A program made the position numbers and the translations under genes. A stretch of 64,000 bases of DNA from Actinoplanes solisilvae (GTDB taxonomy: Bacteria > Actinomycetota > Actinomycetes > Mycobacteriales > Micromonosporaceae), in the NCBI RefSeq assembly GCF_003999975.1, contig NZ_RJAC01000015.1, positions 1-64,000 of the forward strand. The letters are read 5' to 3'. The notes under the pieces were generated by a model. That model was not told where the DNA came from. It saw nothing but the letters and a program-made list of their open reading frames with translations, and did not search any database. Every line of letters begins with the position of its first letter. The stretch's first letter is position 1. Below are positions 8,366 through 16,846 of the stretch, piece after piece.

Positions 8366-10489
8366 TCAGAGGATGCGACCCAACCGCAGGAACACAGTCT
8401 CGCCGGTCGCGTCGTCGATGGCGTCGTTGTCGGTCACGGCGTAGGTCTGGCCGTCGCCGGTGGTCGCGAGGCCCTCGACCTTGTCCTGCACCCAGCCGTT
8501 GTCCGCCTTGAGCGCCGGCAGCAGGTCCTTGACCAGCTTCTTCTTGACCGTCGGCAGCCCGGTCCACGTGGCCGGCACGTCGAAGCGGTACACCTTCTTG
8601 ATCGCGGCCTGCGGACCGCGCTGGTTGTCCCGCTCGACGACGGCGAACGTGTTGCCGTCGACCGCGACCAGCTCGGACAGCCCGGTCCAGCCCAGCGGGG
8701 CGGCGTCGAGCGGGTAGGCCAGCCACGACCAGACGCCGGTCCTCAGGTCGTACCGGCCGATCCGTACGACGTCGGCCGGGTCGGTCTTGAGCGGGCGCTG
8801 GATCGCGACCCAGACCGCGTTGCCGTTCTCGGCCACGCCCTCGAAGCCGTTGGTGGTGACGGCCGCGGCGACGTCGGCGGGCAGCGGGATCTCCTGCTGC
8901 ACGCGGCCGCGCGCGTCGAGACGTACGAGAAGGTTGGGGGTCTTGGCCGAACCCTCGCTGGCCAGCCAATAGCCGCCGCCGGCGCGGGCCGCGAGCCCCT
9001 CGGCGTCGTACCCGATGGGCTGCCCGTCCTTGGTGACCGTGAGCTGACGGGTGATGCGCGCCGGACGGGCGGTGGGGTCGATCGTGAGGATGCGGGTCGG
9101 CGTGTAGGCCGAGTCGGTCACGGCGACCAGCTCGGAGCGCTTGCCGGGCACCGCGGAGAGGGCCGAGAGCGTGCCGAACGGGATGGTGTCCTTCGAGACG
9201 ATCGACGGGAACTGACCGTGGCCGATGCCGAAGATCTGCACCGAGCCGCGGATGTTCGCGTCGGGGATCTCCTCCTCGCTGCTGACCACGACGAGGCCGC
9301 GCGACGGCACCGCGACGACGCCCTCGGGACCGTTGGTGGTCGGCAGGATCTGCTGGAACTTCGGTCGGCGGGGGTTCGACACGTCGTAGACGGCGGTGAA
9401 GTTGCCGCGCTCGGCGTTGACGAAGACGTACGGCGTGCCGCCGATGCGGGCGTACGCCACGTTCTCGGGCTCGATCCCCTTGGCGTCGGAGCGCTTGTCG
9501 GGGTAGAGGCCGTGTTCGACCGCGAGGTGCTCGAGCGAGTTGCCCGCGTCCCAGACGACCTTGCCGTCGCGCGAGAAGATCGTCCAGCCGCGCGACCCGC
9601 CCTCGTAGTCGCCCTCGTTGGCCGACGCGAACAGGTCGTCGGTGATCCAGGCGACGCCGTCCGGCTCGCGCTTGGCGGTGATCGTGCCGTCCAGCGTGAT
9701 CTGGTCGTCGTCCTTGGTGTCCACGCCGGAGACGGTGACCGCGCCGGCCGAGAAGTGCTTGACGACCTTCCCCGTCCGCAGCGAGACGATCGCGACGTGG
9801 TTGTTCTCCTGCAGCGAGACGACCGCCTCGTCGCGCGAGTTGACGCTGACGTACTCGGGCTCGGGGTCGCTCGGGGCGACGGCGGCCAGACCGGTGAGGT
9901 CGACCTTCGACGCCGTCCAGGTCTTCGTGTCGACGACCGACAGGTAGCCGGCCGGGGCCTGCGGGATCGCGCCGTCGTCGACGTCCTCGTCGCGCTCGTT
10001 CTCGATCGCGACCGCGATGTAGCGGCCGCTGGGGGCCACGGCGACCGAGTCGGGCTGCCCGCCCAGGTCGACCTCGCGCACGATCTTGCGGGTGCGGTCG
10101 TCGATGACGACGAGCTTGCCGGACGGGTCGACGAAGCTCTTGCGGGTGTTCACGCCGGCCAGCAGCAGGTGACCGAGGTGCGCGACCGAGGTCGGTTCGC
10201 CGTCGAGGGCGAGGGTGCCTTCGGCCTGAGGGCGGCCGGGGTTGGTGATGTCGACAAAACCGAGGCGCTTGCCCGGGCTGTCGGTGTAGACGACCGTGCG
10301 GCCGTCCTCGGTGACGGTGGAGATCTCAGCGGCGGCCGTGTCGGCGGCCGACGAGTTCAGATATGCGGGGAACGTCGCAAGGCGCTTGAACTCGACGTCT
10401 TTGCGGTGGGCTGACGCCGGAGCAGCCGCGGTCAGGGTCGCGGCCAGGCCGACGAGAGCGAGTGCCGAGCTGGCACGTCGTTTTGACAT
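8366..10489 (-). CDS. Secreted beta-propeller protein, esterase-like activity of phytase family
   Basis: A 707-residue exported protein. The N-terminus is a Sec signal peptide (Lys-Arg n-region, ALALVGLAATLTAAAPASA, cleavage near residue 27). The body has repeated blades such as GGQPDSVAVAPSGRYIAVAI, GIEPENVAYARIGGTPYVFV and GPEGVVAVPSRGLVVVSSEE. It ends in a region (YDAEGLAARAGGGYWLASEG, GFEGVAENGNAVWVAI, GLSELVAVDGNTFAVVERDN) typical of the 'esterase-like activity of phytase' family. The protein probably acts outside the cell on a phosphate ester or similar substrate; the true reaction is not proven for most members. It lies 73 bp downstream of the long palindrome ending the GT87 gene and is probably separately transcribed. 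Confidence 0.85.
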   Translation of the reverse strand: MSKRRASSALALVGLAATLTAAAPASAHRKDVEFKRLATFPAYLNSSAADTAAAEISTVTEDGRTVVYTDSPGKRLGFVDITNPGRPQAEGTLALDGEPTSVAHLGHLLLAGVNTRKSFVDPSGKLVVIDDRTRKIVREVDLGGQPDSVAVAPSGRYIAVAIENERDEDVDDGAIPQAPAGYLSVVDTKTWTASKVDLTGLAAVAPSDPEPEYVSVNSRDEAVVSLQENNHVAIVSLRTGKVVKHFSAGAVTVSGVDTKDDDQITLDGTITAKREPDGVAWITDDLFASANEGDYEGGSRGWTIFSRDGKVVWDAGNSLEHLAVEHGLYPDKRSDAKGIEPENVAYARIGGTPYVFVNAERGNFTAVYDVSNPRRPKFQQILPTTNGPEGVVAVPSRGLVVVSSEEEIPDANIRGSVQIFGIGHGQFPSIVSKDTIPFGTLSALSAVPGKRSELVAVTDSAYTPTRILTIDPTARPARITRQLTVTKDGQPIGYDAEGLAARAGGGYWLASEGSAKTPNLLVRLDARGRVQQEIPLPADVAAAVTTNGFEGVAENGNAVWVAIQRPLKTDPADVVRIGRYDLRTGVWSWLAYPLDAAPLGWTGLSELVAVDGNTFAVVERDNQRGPQAAIKKVYRFDVPATWTGLPTVKKKLVKDLLPALKADNGWVQDKVEGLATTGDGQTYAVTDNDAIDDATGETVFLRLGRIL

Positions 10490-10550
10490 GCAGTCTGACT
10501 ACGTGAGGATCTTGTCCGGTTCGTGGACTTCGGTTGAACTACGGGTGCCC

Positions 10551-10651
10551 GGGCGGTTTCCGTCAATGAGTTGAGCCCGGTTTTCCCATGTCGCGGGGTG
10601 TGCGGCGGCGGAAAACCGGGCTCAACTCATTGACCTCAAAGGAAACCGCCC
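10551..10651. repeat. Long interrupted palindrome (about 36-bp arms) at the 3' end of the GT87 gene
   Basis: The left arm 10562-10586 is perfectly complementary to 10610-10634 (25 bp, including GTTGAGCCCGGTTTTCC against its complement), with a 23-nt loop. After a 6-nt bulge (10635-10640) an outer 11-bp stem pairs GGGCGGTTTCC (10551-10561) with GGAAACCGCCC (10641-10651). There is no T-tract. It supplies the stop codon and the last codons of the minus-strand mannosyltransferase gene. It could be a strong terminator or a MITE/REP-like insertion. Confidence 0.7.
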
Positions 10652-11777
10652 CTGCGGAGCGGGGCGACGCCATAAGCACAGGTGTCCAGATCAAGAGAGC
10701 CAGGCTGAACCAGACATAGAGGTTGCCGCCGATGAGCTCCAGCGGGGGCCGGGGCCGCTTCTCCCACAGCCAGGTGAGCCGCGAGGTCATCACCAGATAG
10801 GCGGCGATGCCGAGATAGCGCGGACCCTTCTGGACCGACGAGACACAGACGACAATCGCCGGGAGCAGCCACACGCAGTGGTGGATCCAGGTGACCGGGC
10901 TGATCAGGCAGCCGACGACGCCGGTCAGCGCGAGCCCGCCCATGATGTCGTCGCGCGCCTTGGCCACCCGCCACGCCCAGAACGCGAGGGTGACCAGCAC
11001 GCAGACCAGCCACACCTTGGCCTCGACCTGCGGGATCGGCAGCCGGGCCAGGAAGCCGCGCTCGGACTGGTTGGACAGGAACGAGAGCACGCCGACCCGG
11101 TTGGTGTCCCACAGCGCCGAGGTCCAGAACTCGCGGGACTCGTCCGGGAAGATCGCGGCACCGACCAGGGTCGCGGCAGCGGCCGTGCCCGACGCCGTCG
11201 CGGCGGCCCGCCAGCGCCGCGTAACCAGCAGGTAGACGATGAAGATGCCTGGGGTCAGCTTGATCGCGGTGGCCAGGCCGATGCCGACGCCGGCCCACTT
11301 GCGCCCCCGCGACAGGCCGAGCAGCAGGTCACCGGCGACCAGCGTGAGCAGCAGCGTGTTGACCTGGCCGAACGTGATCGTCTCGCGGACCGGTTCGAAG
11401 GCGATCGCGAGGCAGACGGCCAAGGCGTAGGCGAACCACACCGTCCAGCCCTTGCGGCGGATCAGCGGAGCGACGAACCACCAGGTCAGCAGCGCGGTGG
11501 TGAGCACCGTGCCGACGACCGCGAGCACCACGACGGCACCGAACGGCAGGAACGCCATCGGCAGCATGACCAGGCCCGCGAACGGCGGGTAGGTGAAGCC
11601 GTACGGCGTGCCGGGGCGCAGCCAGTCGTAGACCATGCCGCCGTCGCCGCGGAACCAGTACTGGATCGCGCCGTAGTAGACCTTCGAGTCGAAGTATCCG
11701 TTACGCGTCTCGGCGAGATAGACGATCAGGAGTGTGATCAGGCCCGCGGCGGCGACCAGTCCGATTCTTAGCTTCAT
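10563..11777 (-). CDS. GT87-family polyprenol-phosphate-mannose-dependent mannosyltransferase, membrane protein
   Basis: A 404-residue polytopic membrane protein with about ten hydrophobic segments and the GT87 (DUF2029, PimE-like) layout. The first extracytoplasmic loop has YFDSKVYYGAIQYWFRGDGG, then PYGFTYPPFAGLVMLPMAFL, followed by TFGQVNTLLLTLVAGDLLL and AIKLTPGIFIVYLL. The family transfers mannose from a polyprenyl-phosphate donor to glycolipids or cell-wall glycans on the outer face of the membrane. The start overlaps the end of the upstream MptB-like gene by 77 bp, so the two are probably one transcript. The last roughly 20 codons (from VNELS) lie inside a long palindrome, so the natural C-terminus may have been altered. 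Confidence 0.85.
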   Translation of the reverse strand: MKLRIGLVAAAGLITLLIVYLAETRNGYFDSKVYYGAIQYWFRGDGGMVYDWLRPGTPYGFTYPPFAGLVMLPMAFLPFGAVVVLAVVGTVLTTALLTWWFVAPLIRRKGWTVWFAYALAVCLAIAFEPVRETITFGQVNTLLLTLVAGDLLLGLSRGRKWAGVGIGLATAIKLTPGIFIVYLLVTRRWRAAATASGTAAAATLVGAAIFPDESREFWTSALWDTNRVGVLSFLSNQSERGFLARLPIPQVEAKVWLVCVLVTLAFWAWRVAKARDDIMGGLALTGVVGCLISPVTWIHHCVWLLPAIVVCVSSVQKGPRYLGIAAYLVMTSRLTWLWEKRPRPPLELIGGNLYVWFSLALLIWTPVLMASPRSAGAVSFEVNELSPVFRRRTPRDMGKPGSTH

Positions 11778-13089
11778 AGAGTGTTTTCCACAACAGGTAG
11801 ACGAGCAGGGCGGTCATGGCGACCGCGCCCTGGCTCTTCACGGCCAGGGCCAGGTTGTATCCGTCGGGCAGGCAAAGTGCTGAGGCTACCGCGCAGGGAA
11901 CGACCAGCCAGCGCAGGTGGTGATGCAGGGTGGCGGCGAGCACGGCGAGGGGCCACACCGCGTACCAGGGGTGGAAGACCGGCGCGAGCAGGACGGTGGC
12001 GGCGAGCGCGTAACCGGCGTACAGCAGAGGGTCTCTGCTTCTCGCTCTGAAGAACAGCAGCGCCAGGACGATCGCGAGGGCGACGATGCCGATGATCCGG
12101 GTCACGGGCACGGCGTCGGGGCCGAAGAGGTCGATGGTCATGCCGACAGCGGTCGGGGGTGACGTCCACTGCACCGAGATGCCGCTGCCGGCGAGGGCGG
12201 TCACCCAGCCGAAGCCGCGGCCGCTGACCAGGGTCGTCGCGGCCAGGGCAAGCACTGCGCCGCCGACCAGTTCCGCTTGGCGACGGCGCGTGAGCAACAG
12301 CAGCAGGGCGAACGGGGCGACGACCACGGCGGTGGCCTTCACGGCGATCGCCAGGCCCAGCAGCAGGCCGGCCGCCCAGCCCCGCTGCTTGATCGCGCAG
12401 GCCAGACCGGCCACGAACAGGCCGACCATCAGCGCGTCGTTGTGCGCACCCGAGATCAGGTGGATCGGCACGAGCGGGCAGGCGAGCACCAGCCACACCG
12501 CGCGCGACAGCGGCACGTTGCCACGGCGGGCCAGCACCGGCAGGGCCACGGCGATCAGCACGACTCCGAGCAGAGCGATCACCCGCAGCCCGGCCAGCGT
12601 GCCCGCGAGCGAGCCGGTCTTGGCGGCCAGCGCGGCGAGCAGCAGGAACAGTGGACCGTAGGGGGCCGGGGCGTCGCGCCAGGTCGGTGCGACGGCATCC
12701 GCCCAAGGGCAACCCAGAAGATCGACCCCACCCGCGTACGGGTCCAGGCCCGCGCCCTGCTGCCAGCCCTGACAGGCGTACGAGTAGGCGTCGTAGCTGC
12801 CCAGCGGCAGGAACGCGAGCAGGGGCAGCGACCAGAGCGCCGCGGTGACATACGCCCAGCGGCTTGTCTGCCCGCCGGCGACCCGCACACCGGCGACCCA
12901 CGCGCCGACCAGCAGAACAATGCCGACGAGCCAGGCGAGGGGGACGAGCACGCCGTCGTCACCAGCGAAGATCGAAGCCGGGCGGATCGTCGGCTCCCAC
13001 GGGTTCGTCGCGCCGCCGAACCAGGCGGCCACCGCGAGCGACAGGCTGCCGGCCAGGCCCGCATAACGGACGAGGGCGGGACGGGGCAT
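11701..13089 (-). CDS. MptB-like GT-C mannosyltransferase, membrane protein
   Basis: A 462-residue polytopic membrane protein resembling actinobacterial alpha-1,6-mannosyltransferases of the MptB family. The diagnostic first loop is GSYDAYSYACQGWQQGAGLD, then PYAGG and WRDAPAPYGPLFLLLAALAA, with the acidic DAY residues expected to act in catalysis. Later segments include HLISGAHNDALMVGLFVAGL and FHPWYAVWPLAVL. The donor would be polyprenyl-phospho-mannose, and the product part of lipomannan/lipoarabinomannan-like polymers. I chose the ATG at 13089 (MPRPALVRY) because TAGGGT lies 7 nt upstream, giving a leaderless start; the frame is open further upstream but there overlaps the divergent gene. 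It is followed by the overlapping GT87 gene. Confidence 0.85.
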   Translation of the reverse strand: MPRPALVRYAGLAGSLSLAVAAWFGGATNPWEPTIRPASIFAGDDGVLVPLAWLVGIVLLVGAWVAGVRVAGGQTSRWAYVTAALWSLPLLAFLPLGSYDAYSYACQGWQQGAGLDPYAGGVDLLGCPWADAVAPTWRDAPAPYGPLFLLLAALAAKTGSLAGTLAGLRVIALLGVVLIAVALPVLARRGNVPLSRAVWLVLACPLVPIHLISGAHNDALMVGLFVAGLACAIKQRGWAAGLLLGLAIAVKATAVVVAPFALLLLLTRRRQAELVGGAVLALAATTLVSGRGFGWVTALAGSGISVQWTSPPTAVGMTIDLFGPDAVPVTRIIGIVALAIVLALLFFRARSRDPLLYAGYALAATVLLAPVFHPWYAVWPLAVLAATLHHHLRWLVVPCAVASALCLPDGYNLALAVKSQGAVAMTALLVYLLWKTLYEAKNRTGRRRGPDHTPDRLSRRDA

Positions 13090-13096
13090 GGTGGGC

Positions 13097-13121
13097 ACCC
13101 TACAGTGCGTCACGGTAGGGT
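13097..13121. promoter_or_regulatory. Twin divergent leaderless promoters
   Basis: TAGGGT on the minus strand (13102-13097) is 7 nt from the ATG at 13089. TAGGGT on the plus strand (13116-13121) is 8 nt from the GTG at 13130. The whole intergenic region is 40 bp, too short for conventional 5' UTRs, so both mRNAs are probably leaderless. Confidence 0.6.
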
Positions 13122-13129
13122 CTTCTCGC

Positions 13130-14896
13130 GTGTGGGCTCGGCACCGGCTGGAAGCGTTCACCGCCGTGCTCGCGGCGGTGCTGGGCGCTGTCTATCTGCT
13201 GCTTCCGCCGATGGGCTCCGACCTGGCCGCGCAGCAGGCCCGCGCCGACTTCTTCGCCACGCACGGTTACACCCCGATCGACCTGCGGTGGTACGCCGGG
13301 GTCGACCAGCTCGGCTACAGCCTGACCTCACAGCCCGTGATGGCCCTCTTAGGTGTACGGGTCACCGGCGCGCTGACGCTGCTGGCCGGCGCGATCCTGT
13401 TCGCCGTCCTGCTGCGCCGCACCGAGGCACCGCGCCCGCTGCTCGGCGCGGTCGTGGGCACGCTGTGTCTGGCCGGCAACCTGGTGAGCGGCCGGGTGAC
13501 GTACGGCCTGGGGGTCTGCCTCGGGCTCGCCGCCTTGGTCGCCCTGACCACCGCGCACCCCGCCCGGCCCACCACCGCACACCCGGCTTCTCGGCGGGCC
13601 CGCCCCGCTTTCTGGCGCGCCCGCCCCACTTCTTGGCGCGCCTGGCTCGCTTCTTGGCGGGCCTGGCTCGCTTCCTGGCGGGCCTGGCTCGCTTCCTGGC
13701 GGGCCTGGCTCGCGCCGGTCCTGGCTCTGCTCGCCGCCGCGACGAGCCCGGTCGCCGCCCTCTTCCTAGGCCTGGCCGGGGCGGCGCTGCTGCTGAGCGG
13801 CCGCGTGCGGCCCGGCCTGATGATCGCCGTCCCCGCCGCGATCCCCCTCGCCCTGACCGCCCTGCTCTTCGGCGACGGCGGCTGGATGAACATCAGCCGC
13901 ACCGACACCCTGCTCGCCGTCGTCGCGTCGCTGGCCGTGGCCGTCCTGGTCCCGCTTCGCCCCATCCGCGTCGGCGCCCTGCTCTCCGCCGCCGGCGTGC
14001 TGGCCGCCTCCCTGATCCACACCCCCGTGGGCCTCAACGCGACCCGCCTGTCGGTGACGTTCACCCTCCCGCTCCTGGCCGCCTACGCCGCCCTCCCCCG
14101 CCTCTCCTCCCGGGTACGCTCCCCCCTCGATCCGAACCAGAGCCCGCCGCCCACCGCCCCCTCCGACGGCACGCCGCCCTCTCGTGCCGGGTTGCGGGCC
14201 GCCCGCCCTCTCCCCCGGTGGGCAGTCCTCGTACTGCTGGTCGTGGCCTGCTGGTGGCAGCCGCCCGTCGTGACCGGGGACCTGCGCGACATCGGTAACC
14301 CGACGGCCGACGCGGCGTTCTTCCAGCCCCTGCGCGACCGGCTCGGCCAGGAACAGTTGACCGGCCGGCTCGAGATCCCGGCCACGCGCGACTACTGGGA
14401 AGCAGCACACCTGGGCGAAATCCCGTTGGCCCGAGGCTGGCTCCGGCAGGCCGACATCGACCGAAATCCGCTGTTCTTCACCGACATTCCAGGCGCCCGG
14501 GGTACCGGCGTCGCGCTCACTCCCGACAGCTACCGTGCGTGGCTCGACGAGCTGGCCGTCCAATTCGTCGCCGTGCCCGACACCGAGCTGACCTGGTCGG
14601 GCCGACCCGAGGCCGAGCTGATCACCGCCGGACTCCCCTACCTGACCGAGATCTGGCAGGACCGGAACTGGCGTCTCTACCGGGTCACCGACCCGCGCCC
14701 GATCGTCGCCACCCCCGCCACCCTGGTCCGGCAGGGCTCGGCCGCGCTGACCTTCGACGCTCCGGCCGCCGGCGCGATCCCGTTGCGGCTGCGCTGGAAC
14801 CGCTGGCTGACGATCGACGGCGGCTCGCTGGAACGCGACGGCGACTGGGTCGTGGCCCGCGTCCCCCGCCCCGGCCGCTACACCGTGACCAGCTAG
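13130..14896 (+). CDS. Polytopic membrane protein of unknown function with internal heptapeptide repeats
   Basis: 588 residues. The N-terminal part has many hydrophobic segments (TAVLAAVLGAVYLLLPP, ALTLLAGAILFAVLL, VLALLAAATSPVAALFLGLA, LLAVVASLAVAVLVPL). After a Pro/Ser-rich linker and another segment (WAVLVLLVVACWW) there is a soluble C-terminal domain of about 200 residues (DRLGQEQLTGRLEIPATRDY, LYRVTDPRPIVATP). The general plan resembles GT-C-type integral membrane glycosyltransferases, but I cannot place it in a family. Residues 154-195 are a tandem repeat of SWRAWLA-like units. The GTG start is supported by a -10 TAGGGT 8 nt upstream. It is divergent from the MptB-like gene, which hints at a role in the same envelope glycan pathway. 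Confidence 0.75.
   Translation: MWARHRLEAFTAVLAAVLGAVYLLLPPMGSDLAAQQARADFFATHGYTPIDLRWYAGVDQLGYSLTSQPVMALLGVRVTGALTLLAGAILFAVLLRRTEAPRPLLGAVVGTLCLAGNLVSGRVTYGLGVCLGLAALVALTTAHPARPTTAHPASRRARPAFWRARPTSWRAWLASWRAWLASWRAWLASWRAWLAPVLALLAAATSPVAALFLGLAGAALLLSGRVRPGLMIAVPAAIPLALTALLFGDGGWMNISRTDTLLAVVASLAVAVLVPLRPIRVGALLSAAGVLAASLIHTPVGLNATRLSVTFTLPLLAAYAALPRLSSRVRSPLDPNQSPPPTAPSDGTPPSRAGLRAARPLPRWAVLVLLVVACWWQPPVVTGDLRDIGNPTADAAFFQPLRDRLGQEQLTGRLEIPATRDYWEAAHLGEIPLARGWLRQADIDRNPLFFTDIPGARGTGVALTPDSYRAWLDELAVQFVAVPDTELTWSGRPEAELITAGLPYLTEIWQDRNWRLYRVTDPRPIVATPATLVRQGSAALTFDAPAAGAIPLRLRWNRWLTIDGGSLERDGDWVVARVPRPGRYTVTS
13589..13714 (+). repeat. 21-bp intragenic minisatellite, six tandem copies
   Basis: Six in-frame 21-bp units encode SRRARPA, FWRARPT and four copies of SWRAWLA. 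The last three units are nearly identical at the DNA level (TCCTGGCGGGCCTGGCTCGC type), while the first two have drifted. Because the unit is a multiple of three, copy-number change would keep the frame. Confidence 0.9.
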
Positions 14897-14921
14897 CGCT
14901 CTGTCCGGTTGCGTCGGGCCC

Positions 14922-15374
14922 CTACAACTCGCCCAGCACCCGATTGCGCGTGTGCTGATAGATCACCGAGCTACGAAAGCCGACGATCTCCCGCCGCTGA
15001 CTGAACTTGTCCATCAGGAACGAGTGCAGGCCGTCCACGCTCGGGACCGCCACGTGAACCAGCAGGTCGTCCCCGCCCGCGACGACGAACACCGACACGA
15101 CTTCGGGCAGCCCGGTGACGTACGCCTTGAGGTTCTCGATGATCTCGCGGCTCATCGGGCGCACCTGGACGTGCAGGAACGCCTGGACGTGCCGGTTGAG
15201 CGCGCCCAGGCTGATCTCGGCGTGATAACCGGTGATCACCCCACGGTCACGAAGCAGCCGTACGCGTTCCAGGCACGTCGACGGTGCGATGCCGACCGCC
15301 CGGGCGAGGTCGCGATTGCTCTGCCGGGCGTTCGACTGCAATTCCCGCACGATCGCCGAATCAATGTCGTCCAC
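14922..15374 (-). CDS. Lrp/AsnC-family transcriptional regulator
   Basis: A 150-residue Lrp/AsnC protein. The N-terminal helix-turn-helix is DDIDSAIVRELQSNARQSNR and DLARAVGIAPSTCLERVRLL; the C-terminal RAM/effector domain is RHVQAFLHVQVRPMSREIIE to VVSVFVVAGGDDLLVHVAV. Such regulators bind amino acids and form octamers. It is divergent from an amino-acid dehydrogenase gene with a 79-bp gap, the usual arrangement for a regulator that controls catabolism of branched-chain amino acids in response to them. It starts at a GTG preceded by AAAGG. Confidence 0.93.
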   Translation of the reverse strand: MDDIDSAIVRELQSNARQSNRDLARAVGIAPSTCLERVRLLRDRGVITGYHAEISLGALNRHVQAFLHVQVRPMSREIIENLKAYVTGLPEVVSVFVVAGGDDLLVHVAVPSVDGLHSFLMDKFSQRREIVGFRSSVIYQHTRNRVLGEL

Positions 15375-15441
15375 GGGCCGGCCTTTCGGGCGTTCTGCCG
15401 AATATCGTTCGGTGAAGCCTCATTGATGTTGAACGCGGATC

Positions 15442-15447
15442 TAGCGT
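15442..15447 (+). promoter_or_regulatory. -10 box of the amino-acid dehydrogenase gene
   Basis: TAGCGT lies 6 nt before the ATG at 15454, suggesting a leaderless transcript. The imperfect inverted halves GTTCGG (15408-15413) and TTGAAC (15429-15434) in the same gap could belong to an Lrp site. Confidence 0.45.
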
Positions 15448-15453
15448 CAGCCC

Positions 15454-16506
15454 ATGTTCTCGCACGAACGAGTCCTCATCCGGCGGGGCCCCGAGTCCGG
15501 CCGGCCGATCATCGTCGCCGTCCACTCCACGGCGCTGGGCCAGGCACTGGGCGGCTGCCGCCTGAAGGCGTACCCCGATTGGCGCGCGGGCCTGGACGAC
15601 GCGCTGCGCCTCTCGGCCGCCATGTCCGACAAGTGCGCCCTGGCCGGCCTCCCCAACGGCGGCGGCAAAACTGTGATCGTCCTGCCTTCGGCGGGCCCGG
15701 ATCCCGCGGACGACGCCGAGCTGCGGCGGGCCGCCCTGCGTGACGCGGGCACGGTGATCGAGGAGCTGGGCGGCCTCTATGCGACCGGCCCCGACGTAGG
15801 CACGGGCCCCGACGACATGGTCACGATCGGCGAGCGCACCCGGCACGTCTTCTGCCGCCCGATCGCCGCCGGGGGCAGCGGCGACTCCTCCCCGGGCACT
15901 GCGGCCGGCACGATCGCCGCGCTGCGGGCGGTCTGCGAGACGCGGTTCGGTTCCGGCGATCTCGCCCGGCGCAGCTTCGCGGTGCTCGGCTTAGGCCGGG
16001 TCGGCGGCCGGGTGGCCCGCCTGCTCGCCGAGGCCGGCGCGAAACTGGTCGTCGCCGACGTCGACCCGGCCAAACGATCACTGGCCGACGAGCTCGGCGC
16101 GGCTTGGTCCACACCGGACGAGGCTCTGGCCGCCCCGGTCGACGTGCTGGTGCCGGCCGCGCTGGGTGGCGTTCTGACCCCGGCCACGGTGGCCCGGCTC
16201 CGGTGCGCTGCCGTAGCCGGACCGGCGAACAACCAGATCGACGCCCCGTCGACCGCCGATCTGCTGCACGCCCGCGACATCCTGTGGGCGCCGGACTATG
16301 TGGTCAGTGCCGGCGGTGTCATCAGCGCCACCGCCGTCGAACTGCGCCACGAGACTCCCGCCCAGGTCGCGGCACGGCTCAACGGCATCGCGGACACCCT
16401 GACCCAGCTCTTCGCCGCGGCTCGTCGCGACGGGGTCACCCCGAGCGCGGCGGCCACGGCGGAAGCACGCCGCCGGATCAGTCGCCCGCGCGGGCAGGCG
16501 GGCTGA
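15454..16506 (+). CDS. Glu/Leu/Phe/Val dehydrogenase (valine/leucine dehydrogenase type)
   Basis: A 350-residue NAD-dependent amino-acid dehydrogenase converting a branched-chain amino acid to its 2-oxo acid and ammonia. The substrate domain has LGGCRLKAYPDWRAGLDDAL and RLSAAMSDKCALAGLPNGGG, followed by KTVI (catalytic and substrate lysines) and YATGPDVGTGPDDM. The Rossmann domain has FAVLGLGRVGGRVARLL with VVADVDPAKR. Length and the GGCR motif fit leucine/valine rather than glutamate dehydrogenases. The divergent Lrp gene is the likely regulator. The 3' end overlaps the convergent small membrane protein gene by 29 bp. Leucine versus valine preference cannot be decided by eye. Confidence 0.88.
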   Translation: MFSHERVLIRRGPESGRPIIVAVHSTALGQALGGCRLKAYPDWRAGLDDALRLSAAMSDKCALAGLPNGGGKTVIVLPSAGPDPADDAELRRAALRDAGTVIEELGGLYATGPDVGTGPDDMVTIGERTRHVFCRPIAAGGSGDSSPGTAAGTIAALRAVCETRFGSGDLARRSFAVLGLGRVGGRVARLLAEAGAKLVVADVDPAKRSLADELGAAWSTPDEALAAPVDVLVPAALGGVLTPATVARLRCAAVAGPANNQIDAPSTADLLHARDILWAPDYVVSAGGVISATAVELRHETPAQVAARLNGIADTLTQLFAAARRDGVTPSAAATAEARRRISRPRGQAG

Positions 16507-16846
16507 CCGGTTCGGCGCGCTCGTAGGGGAAGTTCAGCGGCGCGTCGTCCGGCAGGTCGGCGAAGTGCGCGTTGAGATGGGCGTACGGGTTGCGCCGCGG
16601 GTCGCGGGCCGCACGGGCGACCCGGCGCTCCTGCCTGCGCAGGGTGGCCGCCAGCCGTAGCGCCGGCCACATGCGCAGGCGGCGCGACGAATCGAGGGCG
16701 GCCAGCACCCGGGCAAGGCTTTCCCGGTCACGCTCGGGCACGCAGGTCAGCACGATGATCAGGGGGATGACCGCCGCCGCGATTTCGCTCAGGACGAGCA
16801 GGAGCACCAGCAGCGCGACGATCCCGGCCAGCACGATGATGGTCAT
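16478..16846 (-). CDS. Small membrane-anchored protein of unknown function
   Basis: 122 residues. A single N-terminal hydrophobic stretch (TIIVLAGIVALLVLLLVLSE, continuing AAAVIPLIIVL) is followed by a highly basic cytoplasmic tail (RRLRMWPALRLAATLRRQER). I chose the ATG at 16846 because AGGAGA lies 7 nt upstream; the frame is open for another 77 codons but those are low-complexity and lack a ribosome binding site. I do not recognise a family. It is convergent with and overlaps the amino-acid dehydrogenase gene. Confidence 0.6.
   Translation of the reverse strand: MTIIVLAGIVALLVLLLVLSEIAAAVIPLIIVLTCVPERDRESLARVLAALDSSRRLRMWPALRLAATLRRQERRVARAARDPRRNPYAHLNAHFADLPDDAPLNFPYERAEPVSPPARAGD

Noticed and set aside
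13589..13714. Regularly spaced repeats that might suggest a CRISPR array
   Set aside because: The 21-bp units are contiguous without spacers and are in frame within a membrane protein gene. No cas genes are present.
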